Assembly (NCBI RefSeq): GCF_900299525.1
Contig: NZ_OMKA01000026.1
Coordinates: 620,001-684,000 of the forward strand
DNA: 64,000 bases
Direction of reading: 5' to 3'
Origin: Aquimarina sp. Aq78
Lineage (GTDB): Bacteria; Bacteroidota; Bacteroidia; Flavobacteriales; Flavobacteriaceae
Under the pieces are notes generated by a model. That model had not been told where the DNA came from. It made no database searches and was given only the letters and a program-made list of their open reading frames with translations. This document shows positions 16,467 to 25,559 of this stretch, in pieces. Position 1 is the first letter of the stretch, and each line of letters starts with the position of its first letter. Both the position numbers and the translations under genes were made by a program.

Positions 16467-17435
16467 TTATTTTATTGTTGTTGTCTCATCTTGTTCAAAA
16501 GGCAGATCATTAAAATAACTCCATTCTACCCAGGAACCATCATAATTTTTGACATTTTTGTATCCTAGTAATTCTGTGAGCACAAAAGTGGTATGTGCAG
16601 AGCGTACTCCACTATGACAATATGTGATGATAGTATCTGTTTTTGATGCTCTCATTCTGCCATAAATAGTATTTAGATCATCATAAGATTTAAATTTGTA
16701 TGTTCCCTTATGGTCTATGGTTTCTACCCAATCGATAAGTATACTTTTTGGAATTCTCCCTCCTTTAATAGCTCCTTTTTTTTGCTTTTTACCGCTAAAT
16801 TCATCAATATTTCTGGTATCTAGAATGACGACTTGTTTATCAGAGTTTATAGCTTTAATGATTTCTTCTTTTTTAATATATAGTTCAAAAGTATTATCAT
16901 TGGGAAGCATAAAAGTTGAAGGAGTAATCGATACAGTATGATTATTAATCGAGCCTCCAGCTTTTCCCCAGGAGATTAATCCTCCGTTTAGTATTTTTAC
17001 AGATTCAAAATTATAATTTTTAAGTACCCACCATAAGCGAGCAGCATCACAAGATCCTCTATCATCATATACTATTAAGGTATCGTTATTTTTAATACCT
17101 AATCTGCTAAATAATTGCTCAATTCTTTCTTTTTTAGCCATCATCCCGCTATAGGGGTATGAAAAGTCCTCTATGTCCGTACGCCAGATATTTATCGCCC
17201 CATTAATGTGATTTTTAGCATAGTCTTCTGCTGTTCTAAAATCTATTATTTTTATATGTTGTTGTTTAGAAAGAGATACTAATTCTTCAGCTTCTATTAG
17301 ATGTTTAGAACTATAATAAGTTTTTGTGTCTATTTTGGTTTCTGTAGAAATTACATCCTTTACTTTATTTTTAGATTTTGTACAGGAAAAAAATAGTATC
17401 CCCAAAATTATCATGCTGCTAATCCTGTAAATCAT
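16467..17435 (-). CDS. lipoprotein sulfurtransferase with two rhodanese domains
   Basis: A 322-residue predicted lipoprotein (lipobox in GILFFSC) with tandem rhodanese domains, like thiosulfate or 3-mercaptopyruvate sulfurtransferases. Domain 1 has DDRGSCDAA in place of an active-site loop; domain 2 carries the catalytic cysteine in YCHSGVRSA. It probably transfers sulfane sulfur outside the cytoplasm. The ATG at 17435 is chosen over an in-frame TTG nine bases upstream because the signal starts cleanly there. It overlaps the cytochrome gene upstream by 17 bases and lies in the sulfite dehydrogenase operon, which suggests that it produces or handles the sulfite precursor. Confidence 0.85.
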   Translation of the reverse strand: MIYRISSMIILGILFFSCTKSKNKVKDVISTETKIDTKTYYSSKHLIEAEELVSLSKQQHIKIIDFRTAEDYAKNHINGAINIWRTDIEDFSYPYSGMMAKKERIEQLFSRLGIKNNDTLIVYDDRGSCDAARLWWVLKNYNFESVKILNGGLISWGKAGGSINNHTVSITPSTFMLPNDNTFELYIKKEEIIKAINSDKQVVILDTRNIDEFSGKKQKKGAIKGGRIPKSILIDWVETIDHKGTYKFKSYDDLNTIYGRMRASKTDTIITYCHSGVRSAHTTFVLTELLGYKNVKNYDGSWVEWSYFNDLPFEQDETTTIK

Positions 17436-17895
17436 ACCACTCAATATTTGTTAATATTTCACGCCTTCCTTTCTTCTTGGGAGGATAATTAGTAACGAGG
17501 TAGTTTACAATGATTTTTTCATTGGTTCCTAAATCCCATAAGTTTTGAGTTTCCTGCATCCATCGTATCGTTTCTATCCATCGTTCTGTAGTCATCCTGT
17601 TTTGTATAATGAGTTTAGATGAATGACAATTAGTGCAATTATTTATTACTTCCATTAATCCTTTGGCTTCAACCAGGCCAGTTTTTAAATGTACTCCATT
17701 TTCAATTTTGTCTTCATCTTCTTCTATGGTTCTAACATAAGTTGAATTAAACTCTTCTTTTTTAAATGCAGACAATGTAGGGTCAACAAGAAGATAAACC
17801 CCACTAATTGTAATCATTCCAACCATAATGAATAGTATTACCAAAAGTCGATAAATAGCTTTAACATAGTGTCTGAATTGATTTTGCTGTTCCAT
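17419..17895 (-). CDS. membrane-anchored monohaem cytochrome, SorB-like
   Basis: A 158-residue protein with one N-terminal membrane segment (about 15-37) and one haem c motif, NCTNCHSS (CxxCH), near residue 87, followed by a Met-rich helical region (RWIETIRWMQ) that can give the sixth ligand. It abuts the sulfite dehydrogenase gene with no gap, as SorB follows SorA, and most likely accepts electrons from sulfite oxidation and passes them to the cytochrome c pool and the oxidases. It overlaps the rhodanese gene by 17 bases. The SorB role is inferred from context, not from strong sequence identity. Confidence 0.75.
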   Translation of the reverse strand: MEQQNQFRHYVKAIYRLLVILFIMVGMITISGVYLLVDPTLSAFKKEEFNSTYVRTIEEDEDKIENGVHLKTGLVEAKGLMEVINNCTNCHSSKLIIQNRMTTERWIETIRWMQETQNLWDLGTNEKIIVNYLVTNYPPKKKGRREILTNIEWYDLQD

Positions 17896-19116
17896 TTATG
17901 TGACTTTTATTGCAATACGGTGACAGGCATTATTTAAGTATCCCTTAGGATTCCAACCGGGGAGAATCATAGGTTGGCTAACACCTTGTGTATCTGTGGC
18001 ACGTGCCCAAACTTCATAGTATCCTTTTTTTGGAAAATTAATAGTCGCATAAAAATGCTGCCAGGCAAGACGATTTACAGGTTTTTCTATTGAACATTTT
18101 TTCCAGGTTGACCCAAAATCAATTGAATATTCCATTTTGCAGACTTCTAATTCACCAGCCCAGGCATGCCCTCTAATATTTAATTTTTTCCCTTCTTTAA
18201 TCATTGCTCCTGATTTGGGATATGTAATTAAGGATTTTACAGGCATCGATTCTATGATGCACATATCTTCATTATTTACTTTTTTACCAGGTGCTACCGG
18301 TTCACAAGGGACTCGATATGCAGTGCCTTTCATTTTGGTGCCATCATGTATTTTATTACGAATACTTATTCTGTTGATCCATTTACCAGAAACAGAAGCA
18401 GGCCATCCTCCGGCGATCAAACGTAAAGGATATCCATGAACTATTGGAATATCTTCTCCATTCATTTTAAAGGCTAATAGTGTTTCATCCTGAAGAGCTT
18501 TTGCTACTGGAGCTCCTCGGGATATAGGTTCTTTATTGGGATCTTGACTTAGGTGAGTATCGGCAGCATGATATCCAATATAAATTGCATTATCCTTTAT
18601 GCCAATATCTTCAAGAAGATCTCGTAGTCTAATACCAGTCCATTTTGCACAAGATACGGCTCCAACAGTCCATTGATTACCTTTTGCGGGAGGATCAAAT
18701 TCATTACGGCCGTTACCACCACATTCTAAGGTTAGTTGGTAGGTATGTTGTTTAAATTTTGATTTTAGTTCAGTAAGTGTATAGGTTTTCTTTTGGACTA
18801 CAGATTCTCCATCAATAGTTAACGTCCAGTTTGTAGCATTTATATTTTTGGGAATTAGACCATTATTTCGAATAAACATATATTTGTTAGGAGTCACTTT
18901 ATCATCCAATAAATGAGCTTTAGCCTCAATATTCCAAGGTTTGTCATTTAAAATGACCATTCCTTTATCTTTTTTGAATATTTTGTAAGGATCTAAACCT
19001 TGCAATGCCAGTGGCTCGTATCCTTCGGGCATTATAGCTCCAAAAACAATATCATATCCTATGATTGCTACCATAGAGCTTAATATTGCTTTTTTAACAA
19101 ATTTTCGTCTTTTCAT
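17896..19116 (-). CDS. periplasmic sulfite dehydrogenase, molybdopterin subunit
   Basis: A 406-residue sulfite oxidase family enzyme. The N-terminus MKRRKFVKKAILSS is a twin-arginine signal. The molybdopterin domain has LECGGNGRNEF and the molybdenum-ligating Cys156 in VSCAKWTGIRLRDLL; the C-terminal half is the Mo-co dimerisation domain (GHAWAGELEVCKMEYSIDFG). It oxidises sulfite to sulfate outside the cytoplasm, with electrons to the adjacent monohaem cytochrome. It is the first gene of a four-gene operon (enzyme, cytochrome, rhodanese, fatty acid hydroxylase). A GTAAC-N4-GTTAC palindrome with a -7 element lies upstream. It needs the cofactor made by the 57-63 kb cluster. Confidence 0.88.
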   Translation of the reverse strand: MKRRKFVKKAILSSMVAIIGYDIVFGAIMPEGYEPLALQGLDPYKIFKKDKGMVILNDKPWNIEAKAHLLDDKVTPNKYMFIRNNGLIPKNINATNWTLTIDGESVVQKKTYTLTELKSKFKQHTYQLTLECGGNGRNEFDPPAKGNQWTVGAVSCAKWTGIRLRDLLEDIGIKDNAIYIGYHAADTHLSQDPNKEPISRGAPVAKALQDETLLAFKMNGEDIPIVHGYPLRLIAGGWPASVSGKWINRISIRNKIHDGTKMKGTAYRVPCEPVAPGKKVNNEDMCIIESMPVKSLITYPKSGAMIKEGKKLNIRGHAWAGELEVCKMEYSIDFGSTWKKCSIEKPVNRLAWQHFYATINFPKKGYYEVWARATDTQGVSQPMILPGWNPKGYLNNACHRIAIKVT

Positions 19117-19143
19117 TAGGCAAACACTTATTGTTTTACCTCA

Positions 19144-19187
19144 TAAATTTAACGTTTTTCCTTCTTTGTTTTGGTAACAAAAGTTAC
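19144..19187 (-). promoter_or_regulatory. GTAAC-N4-GTTAC site and -7 element, sulfite operon
   Basis: Perfect palindrome arms GTAAC and GTTAC at 19174-19187 with AAAA between, and TAAATTTA at 19144-19151; centres 33 bp apart. It faces the sulfite dehydrogenase start at 19116. Confidence 0.65.
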
Positions 19188-19297
19188 AATATATGCTTTG
19201 GTAAATAGAGGAAAGTATTTTGTTATAACGAATTTTGGCTATGAACACAGCTCTTAAAAGGTATTATAGCTAAAATAAATCCTATCGAAATTAGTAA

Positions 19298-19999
19298 TTA
19301 ATGACACTCAAAATTTGCAGAAACTATTTCGGTTACAGGTTTGGGAGAAAGATATGGGATCCCTAACCCAAGACCTCGTATAATAAATAATAATCCAATT
19401 ATGACTACAAATACAGGAATCATTTTTTGAATGTGTTGCCGGGCTTTTCTGTTTAAAAAGTTCCCAGCATATACAGCCATTGTCATTAAGGGTATGGTTC
19501 CTAATCCAAAAAAAGTCATATACAAACTACCTTTGAGGATATGACCAGAGGCAATGGCTCCAAAAACAGCCATATAAACCAAACCACAGGGCAAAAAACC
19601 ATTTAAGAAACCAATGGAGAGAAAAGTATCTGGTGTTTTCTTTTTCAAGGCAGCGCCCAGAGCATTTTTGACCTTGGAGATAATTTTATAAATCGGTTTT
19701 GAGAAATTGTATTTAGAAAAAATTTGATACGGGATCAATATAATTATGATCATCAAAACGCCAACTCCAATAGATAATTTTTGCTGTAATCCAAAAAGAT
19801 TTAAACTCTTCCCTATGATTCCGAAGAATAATCCAATGATGCTATAGGATAATAATCGCCCAAAATGATATAGAAATACCTGAAAGAATTTTTGAATGGT
19901 ATTAGATTTGTTTACAGGTAACATAAAGGCAATAGGGCCACACATTCCCACACAGTGAAAACTACCCAATAAACCTAATATGAACGCAGATATAAGCAT
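19298..19999 (-). CDS. SafE/TauE-like membrane protein of the cco operon
   Basis: A 233-residue membrane protein with about six helices and the start LGLLGSFHCVGMCGPIAFMLP, the signature of the cytochrome-biogenesis-associated branch of the SafE/TauE group. The middle motif FLNGFLPCGLVYMAVFGA carries a conserved PCG. Members of this branch next to ccoG/ccoH are linked to copper handling or export in cbb3 oxidase assembly, so sulfite export is not the safest reading despite the nearby sulfite genes. It begins one base after ccoH and is the last gene of the cco operon. Confidence 0.75.
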   Translation of the reverse strand: MLISAFILGLLGSFHCVGMCGPIAFMLPVNKSNTIQKFFQVFLYHFGRLLSYSIIGLFFGIIGKSLNLFGLQQKLSIGVGVLMIIIILIPYQIFSKYNFSKPIYKIISKVKNALGAALKKKTPDTFLSIGFLNGFLPCGLVYMAVFGAIASGHILKGSLYMTFFGLGTIPLMTMAVYAGNFLNRKARQHIQKMIPVFVVIIGLLFIIRGLGLGIPYLSPKPVTEIVSANFECH

Positions 20000-20446
20000 T
20001 TAATATGTAAATGATTTTTTAAATAAATATGAAGTATTTCCATATTTCCAATCAATAGTGATATTCCAACGCCCTTCTAGTAGATTCTTATCTTCAATTA
20101 TTAATTCTGAAGTAGAGAGTGAAATAGGAATTTCGAAATCCAACTTTTTATTCGATGGTCTGTAGAAGGATATAGTGCCAGAAATATCATTATAGTTTTT
20201 ATCTTCTGGAAAAGAGATGGCTAGACCTTCTGCTGTTTTTTTTACTATAACATCTTTTAGTAATGTTTTTGAGTTTTTTTCAGCATTGATTTCATTCTGA
20301 AAAGCGAGTTCTTGTTTGTAATAATCTTCTGTTACCAAATCGTGTTCATAGTCTGAATTAATATTCATTTTTACAACAAAATATAGGATAAAAGAGATAA
20401 ACCCTATAAATACTAATACGATGGCAGTTCCCCAGTTTATTTTCAT
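20000..20446 (-). CDS. ccoH: cbb3 oxidase assembly protein FixH/CcoH
   Basis: A 148-residue membrane-anchored protein with one N-terminal helix (WGTAIVLVFIGFISFILYFVV) and an outer beta-sandwich domain (DISGTISFYRPSNKKLDFEIPI ... LEGRWNITIDWKYG, positions 85-140). The FixH family is needed for assembly of cbb3-type oxidase, probably with the copper ATPase CcoI. It lies between ccoG and the SafE-like gene. A 19-bp inverted repeat in the 119-bp gap upstream may modulate its expression separately from ccoG. Confidence 0.85.
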   Translation of the reverse strand: MKINWGTAIVLVFIGFISFILYFVVKMNINSDYEHDLVTEDYYKQELAFQNEINAEKNSKTLLKDVIVKKTAEGLAISFPEDKNYNDISGTISFYRPSNKKLDFEIPISLSTSELIIEDKNLLEGRWNITIDWKYGNTSYLFKKSFTY

Positions 20447-20477
20447 AATATCTTTCTTTAATTCTGTTATGGGTTTG

Positions 20478-20530
20478 ACCTATACCAGAATGACAAAAAG
20501 GAACAAAATACTTGTCATTCAGGTATAGGT
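20478..20530. repeat. large inverted repeat between ccoG and ccoH
   Basis: Arms at 20478-20496 and 20512-20530 (19 bases each, one mismatch at the middle) with a 15-base loop; the arms read ACCTATACC and GAATGACAA around the mismatched base. The perfect-stem size and the intercistronic place suggest a processing, attenuation or REP-like element rather than a full terminator, since no T-run follows on the minus strand. Confidence 0.75.
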
Positions 20531-20565
20531 TGAAATCCACTATAATTCATAGTTTTATATTTTTA

Positions 20566-21987
20566 TTACCTATAACTTCTAGGTCCTAAAAATGCAGTAG
20601 TTGTTGTTTCAATTAATTTGTCATTACTATATACTCCGATTTTTAATCGGTCACTATCCCCATTTAGAGCAGCGCCATTGATTTCAATAAACAAAGTACC
20701 TTCAGCAATTCCCTGTTTAGGGACATTAAAATTCTTATGAGTGACTAGTTCTATTTTCCCTTTGTGGGACATTAATTCAAAACGAACATCTTCAATTTCT
20801 GCCGTGGTTTTATTAACCAGTTTATAGGTATATACGTTACTAATGATATTATCATTTTTTCTCTCGTATAATTGCCCTGGTAATCGTAGGATATTTGCTT
20901 CTACGTCGTTTCTTAGAAATGACATTCCTAGTAAAACACCAGTTAGAATTACCAGAACAGCGCTATATCCTTTTAATCTTGGAGTAAATTTAAATTTTGC
21001 TTTTTTAGCAATGTTATCTTCACTGGCATATCGTATTAATCCTTTAGGAAGGTTTACACTTTCCATCATATGATCGCAGGCATCAATACAAGCCGTACAA
21101 TTTACACATTCTAGCTGTGTACCGTTACGAATATCAATTCCTGTCGGACAAACATGTACACATTGAAAACAATCAATACAGTCTCCTTTTCCGGTAGAAG
21201 GGCGGTCTTCATTTTTCTTAAACTTGGCTCTTCCTTCTTCTTTCTCTCCACGCTTATAATCATAAGCAACTACAATTGATTTAGAGTCGAGTAATACACC
21301 TTGTAATCTCCCATAGGGGCATGCAATAATACAAACTTGTTCTCTAAACCATGCGAATACAAAATAGAAGACAGCCGTAAATATAAGTAAAGAGATTAAG
21401 GTGCTTACATGTTGAAAAGGTCCATCGATAATATACCGTAACAATACATCACTTTCGATCAAATAGGCTAAAAATATATTAGCAATTAGGAACGAGATGA
21501 TAAAAAATATAATCCATTTAAGGATACGTTTTCGAATCTTTTCTGCATTCCAGGGTTGTTTATTCAGGCGTATTTGTTTTCCGCGATCGCCTTCGATCCA
21601 GTATTCTATTCTTCGAAAAACCATTTCCATGAAGATCGTTTGCGGGCATATCCATCCACAAAATATCCTACCAAAAGCAACGGTGAATAGAGTTATAAAT
21701 ATAACACCAATGAGCATTGATATCACAAACAAATGAAAATCTTGAGGCCAAAATGGTGCTCCAAAAATGTTAAAACGGCGTTCTAGGACATTAAATAGTA
21801 AGAACTGGTTACCGTTAATTTTGATGAAAGGAGCAGAAATCAGAAATATCAATAATCCATAACTCACCCATTTACGATAATCGTAATACTTACCATTAGG
21901 TTTTTTGGGATACACCCATGCACGTTTACCCTCTTCGTTTATGGTGCCGATAGAATCTCTAAATCTTTCGTTTTCGGGTGTTTCCAA
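20566..21987 (-). CDS. ccoG: cbb3 oxidase accessory ferredoxin CcoG
   Basis: A 473-residue membrane ferredoxin of the CcoG/RdxA/FixG family. Helices lie near residues 45-60, 90-110, 160-175 and 195-215; ICPQTIFMEMVFRR and ACPYGRLQGVLLD are family motifs. Two 4Fe-4S clusters are formed by CIDCFQCVHVCPTG and CVNCTACIDACDHM, and an IG-like domain ends the protein. CcoG reduces copper for delivery to the oxidase. The start is TTG; no in-frame ATG fits before the conserved RDSIGTINEEGKRAWVYPKK block. It lies 76 bases after ccoP. Confidence 0.92.
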   Translation of the reverse strand: METPENERFRDSIGTINEEGKRAWVYPKKPNGKYYDYRKWVSYGLLIFLISAPFIKINGNQFLLFNVLERRFNIFGAPFWPQDFHLFVISMLIGVIFITLFTVAFGRIFCGWICPQTIFMEMVFRRIEYWIEGDRGKQIRLNKQPWNAEKIRKRILKWIIFFIISFLIANIFLAYLIESDVLLRYIIDGPFQHVSTLISLLIFTAVFYFVFAWFREQVCIIACPYGRLQGVLLDSKSIVVAYDYKRGEKEEGRAKFKKNEDRPSTGKGDCIDCFQCVHVCPTGIDIRNGTQLECVNCTACIDACDHMMESVNLPKGLIRYASEDNIAKKAKFKFTPRLKGYSAVLVILTGVLLGMSFLRNDVEANILRLPGQLYERKNDNIISNVYTYKLVNKTTAEIEDVRFELMSHKGKIELVTHKNFNVPKQGIAEGTLFIEINGAALNGDSDRLKIGVYSNDKLIETTTTAFLGPRSYR

Positions 21988-22063
21988 TGGTTTTGATTTT
22001 ATTCGTTCAGTACTAGAGTTGTTAAATCCGAAACAGATTCAGGAATTTCTTCCTTCTACTTTT

Positions 22064-22954
22064 TTATTTCTGTGTATCGGGATCAGTCCAAATTTCTCCT
22101 TGTGCTTCTTTTGGTTCGGCTGGAGTTGTACCTCCTAATGTGATAATGTAACTTGCCACTTGTGCCATTTCAACAGGTTTTAGAGTTTGTTTCCAGGCAA
22201 CCATTCCTTTTCCATCTCGACCTCCTTCAGAAATTGTTCTAAACACATTTTTGATACCTCCTCCCAGAATCCAATGTTCATCGGTAAGATTTGGTCCAAT
22301 ACCACCACCACCATCTGCCTTATGACAGGCAACACAATTGGTTGTATAAACGGCTTTACCTGCATTGATGTCAGAAGCATCTGTTAGTAATGTAACTGTG
22401 TTTACATCAACCAAACCTTTGGCCGTTTTTTTGTATTTTTCGATTGCAATTTTAGCTTCGGCTACTTCAGTTTCATATTCTTCTGCTTGGGTATATTCAT
22501 TAAATACATGAAAGCGAACTAAATAGACTATACCAAATATAATTGTAGCATAAAACATATACACCCACCATGGTGGTAAATTATTATCGAGCTCTTTAAT
22601 CCCATCATAGTTGTGATCCAAAATGATTTCTTCTTCACTTTCTACAGGTTTACTGTCTAGGAGTTTTAAATAGATATCTTTAAACCATCTAAATTGCTTT
22701 TCTTTTTTAGCTTTTTCTGCCAGAAGATAACGCTCTTGTGCATCGGGTTTTAAGGAACGAAACAGGATACTTCTTAATGCTTCTAAACTAATTTCTATTG
22801 CTATGATAAATAACAGAACCATTCCTAATACCAACCAGGTAAGAGGTTGTGTTATAAATGCAGATTGTTCTCCTGATTCTACAGTTACTTCTATTAATAG
22901 ATATGCTATGAATAGAAAAGCTATAATTCTTATATAGGATGCAGTACTTCTCAT
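22064..22954 (-). CDS. ccoP: cbb3 oxidase subunit III, single-haem CcoP
   Basis: A 296-residue membrane cytochrome. Two N-terminal hydrophobic segments precede the conserved LPPWWVYMFYATIIFGIVY helix near residue 127-145, which anchors CcoP. One haem c motif CVACH (207-211) and a later Met in GMVAWK supply ligands. The proteobacterial subunit has two haems; here only one CxxCH is present, and the first cytochrome domain is absent. It overlaps ccoQ by four bases (ATGA). It passes electrons into the CcoNO core on the periplasmic side. Confidence 0.9.
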   Translation of the reverse strand: MRSTASYIRIIAFLFIAYLLIEVTVESGEQSAFITQPLTWLVLGMVLLFIIAIEISLEALRSILFRSLKPDAQERYLLAEKAKKEKQFRWFKDIYLKLLDSKPVESEEEIILDHNYDGIKELDNNLPPWWVYMFYATIIFGIVYLVRFHVFNEYTQAEEYETEVAEAKIAIEKYKKTAKGLVDVNTVTLLTDASDINAGKAVYTTNCVACHKADGGGGIGPNLTDEHWILGGGIKNVFRTISEGGRDGKGMVAWKQTLKPVEMAQVASYIITLGGTTPAEPKEAQGEIWTDPDTQK

Positions 22955-23136
22955 AACACGTTTTCGTTTTCAGTTTCTAATGGAATTTGACTAACTTCTT
23001 TTATATGTTCTTTTTTTGCGGTGAAAACCCACCAGAATAATGCGGCAAAGAAGATGAAAAAGATAAGTAGCGAAATCATAGGGTAGATTTCAATGCCCTC
23101 AATACTTTCCATATGGCCTTTTATAAATTTTAGCAT
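22951..23136 (-). CDS. ccoQ: cbb3 oxidase small subunit CcoQ
   Basis: A 61-residue protein with a single membrane helix (IYPMISLLIFFIFFAALFWWV) and a charged tail, in the position and with the pattern of CcoQ, which stabilises the cbb3 complex. It lies between the fused ccoNO gene (five bases upstream) and ccoP (four-base overlap). Identification rests on the helix pattern and gene order, as CcoQ sequences diverge strongly. Confidence 0.85.
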   Translation of the reverse strand: MLKFIKGHMESIEGIEIYPMISLLIFFIFFAALFWWVFTAKKEHIKEVSQIPLETENENVL

Positions 23137-23141
23137 GACGT

Positions 23142-25343
23142 TTATTCTTTATTTTGAACTACAGTTTCTTCGTTTTTAACTTTTATATCGGTTCCTAACC
23201 GTTGTATGTAGGCAATTAAGGCTACAACTTCTCTATCTCGCATTTCGATGAAATCCAATCCGTTTTCCTGTGCATATTTTTTATCAGCTTCGTAGGTTTT
23301 TACAAAATCAGGATCGGTATACAAGTTTTTCTCTATAGTAGTTGCTTGCTCATCCATCCATTGCTGTGCTCTGGTAATTTCTTCGGGAGTATAAGGAACA
23401 CCAAGAGTTACCATAGCATTCATTTTGGTTTCTGTATTAGATCGATCAAGCTTGTTTTTGATCAGCCACTTATAACTTGGCATAATAGATCCCGATGAGG
23501 TTGTTTGTGGATCATAAAAGTGATTTAAGTGCCAGTTATCAGAATATTTCCCTCCAATTCGCATTAAATCTGGCCCCGTACGCTTACTTCCCCATAGGAA
23601 AGGATGATCATAGACATATTCACCTGCTTTAGAATATTCTCCATATCGCTCTACTTCACTACGGAAAGGTCTGATCATTTGTGAATGACAAGACACACAA
23701 CTTTCTCTAATATAAATGTCTCTTCCTTCTAACTCAAGAGGAGTATATGGTTTTACGCTGGTAATCGTTGGTATATTAGATTTTACCATTAACGTAGGAA
23801 CTATTTGTACGACCCCACCAATTAAGATTGCTATGGTCGCAAAGATGGTTAGTTTTACAGGTCTTCTCTCTAACCAGGTATGATATCCTTCTTTAACGGT
23901 TCTATGTTTGGTCACTTTGGTAAGTGGAGCAGCTTCTGCAAGTTCATCTGTAACGGTACTACCATTTCTTATAGTTTTAATTACGTTATATATCATGATA
24001 AACATTCCGAAGATGAATAAACTACCACCGATAGCACGCATCCAGTACATTGGAATGATTTCATTTACAGTTTCTAAGAAATTACCGTAAGTAAGTGTTC
24101 CATCTGGATTAAATTGTTTCCACATAGAAGCTTGTACAAATCCGGCAACATACATAGGTAATGCATACATAATGATTCCCAGAGTACCAATCCAGAAGTG
24201 AGCATTAGCCAATCCTGTTGACCACAATTTAGTTTTGAACAGTCTCGGAATTAACCAATAGGCCATCCCGAAGGTTAAAAATCCATTCCAGGCTAATGCA
24301 CCAACATGAACGTGTGCAATAATCCAATCACTAAAATGCGCAATGGCGTTTACATTCTTCAAGGATAACATAGGTCCTTCAAAAGTGGCCATACCATAAC
24401 CAGTAATGGCAACTACCATAAATTTTAATACAGGATCGGTACGTACCTTATCCCAGGCACCTCTCAATGTAAGTAACCCATTAATCATACCTCCCCAGGA
24501 TGGAGCAATTAGCATAACAGAGAATGCTACACCAAGATTCTGTGCCCAATCCGGTAAAGATGAATATAAAAGGTGATGAGGTCCTGCCCATATATAGATA
24601 AATATTAAAGACCAAAAGTGAACAATAGATAATCGATATGAATAGACTGGTCTATTTGCAGCTTTTGGAATAAAATAGTACATCAAGCCTAAGAAAGGAG
24701 TAGTAAGAAAGAATGCAACCGCATTATGACCATACCACCATTGTACTAAAGCATCCTGAACACCTGCATATACCGAATAACTTTTTAAGGCACTTACGGG
24801 TAATGCAAGACTATTAAAAATATGGAGAACAGCTACTGTAACAAAAGTTGCCAGATAAAACCATATAGCAACATACATATGGCGTTGTCTTCTTTTTAAA
24901 ATGGTTCCAATAAGATTCCACCCAAAGGCTACCCAAACAATAGCAATTGCAATATCAAAAGGCCATTCTAACTCGGCATATTCTTTTGAAGAAGTATATC
25001 CTAACGGAAGTGTAATAGCCGCACCAACAATGATCAATTGCCATGCCCAAAAGTTAATGTTACTAAGTGTATCATTAAACATACGGGTTTTTAACAAACG
25101 TTGGGTAGAGTAATATACTCCTGCAAATATGGCGTTACCAACAAATGCAAAAATAACAGCATTGGTATGCAAAGGTCTTAATCTCCCAAAGCTTAACCAT
25201 GAGATTCCATCTGTTAGATTAGGGAATAAAAATAGAAACGCCAGTAGCAAGCCTACAGACATCCCAACAACACCCCAGAGCAGAGTGGCATATAAGAATT
25301 TTTTTACGATTTTATTATCGTAATAGAATTGTTCCATTTCCAT
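23142..25343 (-). CDS. ccoN: cbb3 oxidase subunits I and II fused, CcoNO
   Basis: A 733-residue fusion of the catalytic subunit CcoN (about residues 1-480, twelve or so helices, haem and CuB histidines such as WWYGHNAVAFFLTTPFLG and IIAHVHVGALAWNGFLTFG) with the monohaem cytochrome CcoO (about 500-720, CVSCH at 549-553, GPDLMRIGGKYSDNWHLNH). It reduces O2 to water with high affinity and pumps protons, serving respiration at low oxygen. The N-O fusion is usual in Bacteroidota. It starts one base after ccoS and is followed by ccoQ, ccoP, ccoG, ccoH and a SafE-like gene. Confidence 0.95.
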   Translation of the reverse strand: MEMEQFYYDNKIVKKFLYATLLWGVVGMSVGLLLAFLFLFPNLTDGISWLSFGRLRPLHTNAVIFAFVGNAIFAGVYYSTQRLLKTRMFNDTLSNINFWAWQLIIVGAAITLPLGYTSSKEYAELEWPFDIAIAIVWVAFGWNLIGTILKRRQRHMYVAIWFYLATFVTVAVLHIFNSLALPVSALKSYSVYAGVQDALVQWWYGHNAVAFFLTTPFLGLMYYFIPKAANRPVYSYRLSIVHFWSLIFIYIWAGPHHLLYSSLPDWAQNLGVAFSVMLIAPSWGGMINGLLTLRGAWDKVRTDPVLKFMVVAITGYGMATFEGPMLSLKNVNAIAHFSDWIIAHVHVGALAWNGFLTFGMAYWLIPRLFKTKLWSTGLANAHFWIGTLGIIMYALPMYVAGFVQASMWKQFNPDGTLTYGNFLETVNEIIPMYWMRAIGGSLFIFGMFIMIYNVIKTIRNGSTVTDELAEAAPLTKVTKHRTVKEGYHTWLERRPVKLTIFATIAILIGGVVQIVPTLMVKSNIPTITSVKPYTPLELEGRDIYIRESCVSCHSQMIRPFRSEVERYGEYSKAGEYVYDHPFLWGSKRTGPDLMRIGGKYSDNWHLNHFYDPQTTSSGSIMPSYKWLIKNKLDRSNTETKMNAMVTLGVPYTPEEITRAQQWMDEQATTIEKNLYTDPDFVKTYEADKKYAQENGLDFIEMRDREVVALIAYIQRLGTDIKVKNEETVVQNKE

Positions 25344-25344
25344 A

Positions 25345-25539
25345 TTAAGATTGTTTAGTTTTAGTGGATTCCGAAGATTTTTCTTTGCTTTCTTTTATAA
25401 GTTCATCATCAAAAAGCATCCTAACAGAAGGAGTATAGACATCATCATATTGACCATTTCTGACCGATATAATGAAGCTAATAAAAAAGACGATGGCAAC
25501 GATAATACTAATCGTTAAGAGTATATAGATTACACCCAT
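25345..25539 (-). CDS. ccoS: cbb3 oxidase maturation protein CcoS
   Basis: A 64-residue protein with one N-terminal helix (ILLTISIIVAIVFFISFII) followed by the conserved NGQYDDVYTPSVRMLFDDE segment, the CcoS signature. CcoS is needed for cofactor insertion into the cbb3 oxidase. Here it is the first gene of the operon, ahead of ccoNO; in many Proteobacteria it follows ccoI. The FNR-type promoter lies 57 bp upstream of its ATG and should drive the whole cco operon. Confidence 0.9.
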   Translation of the reverse strand: MGVIYILLTISIIVAIVFFISFIISVRNGQYDDVYTPSVRMLFDDELIKESKEKSSESTKTKQS

Positions 25540-25559
25540 GCTTACTTTTGATTATGAGT

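Noticed and set aside
19298..19999. Sulfite exporter function for the SafE-like protein
   Set aside because: Its sequence type (FHCVGMCGP) and position after ccoH fit cbb3 oxidase/copper assembly better, even though sulfite genes are close.
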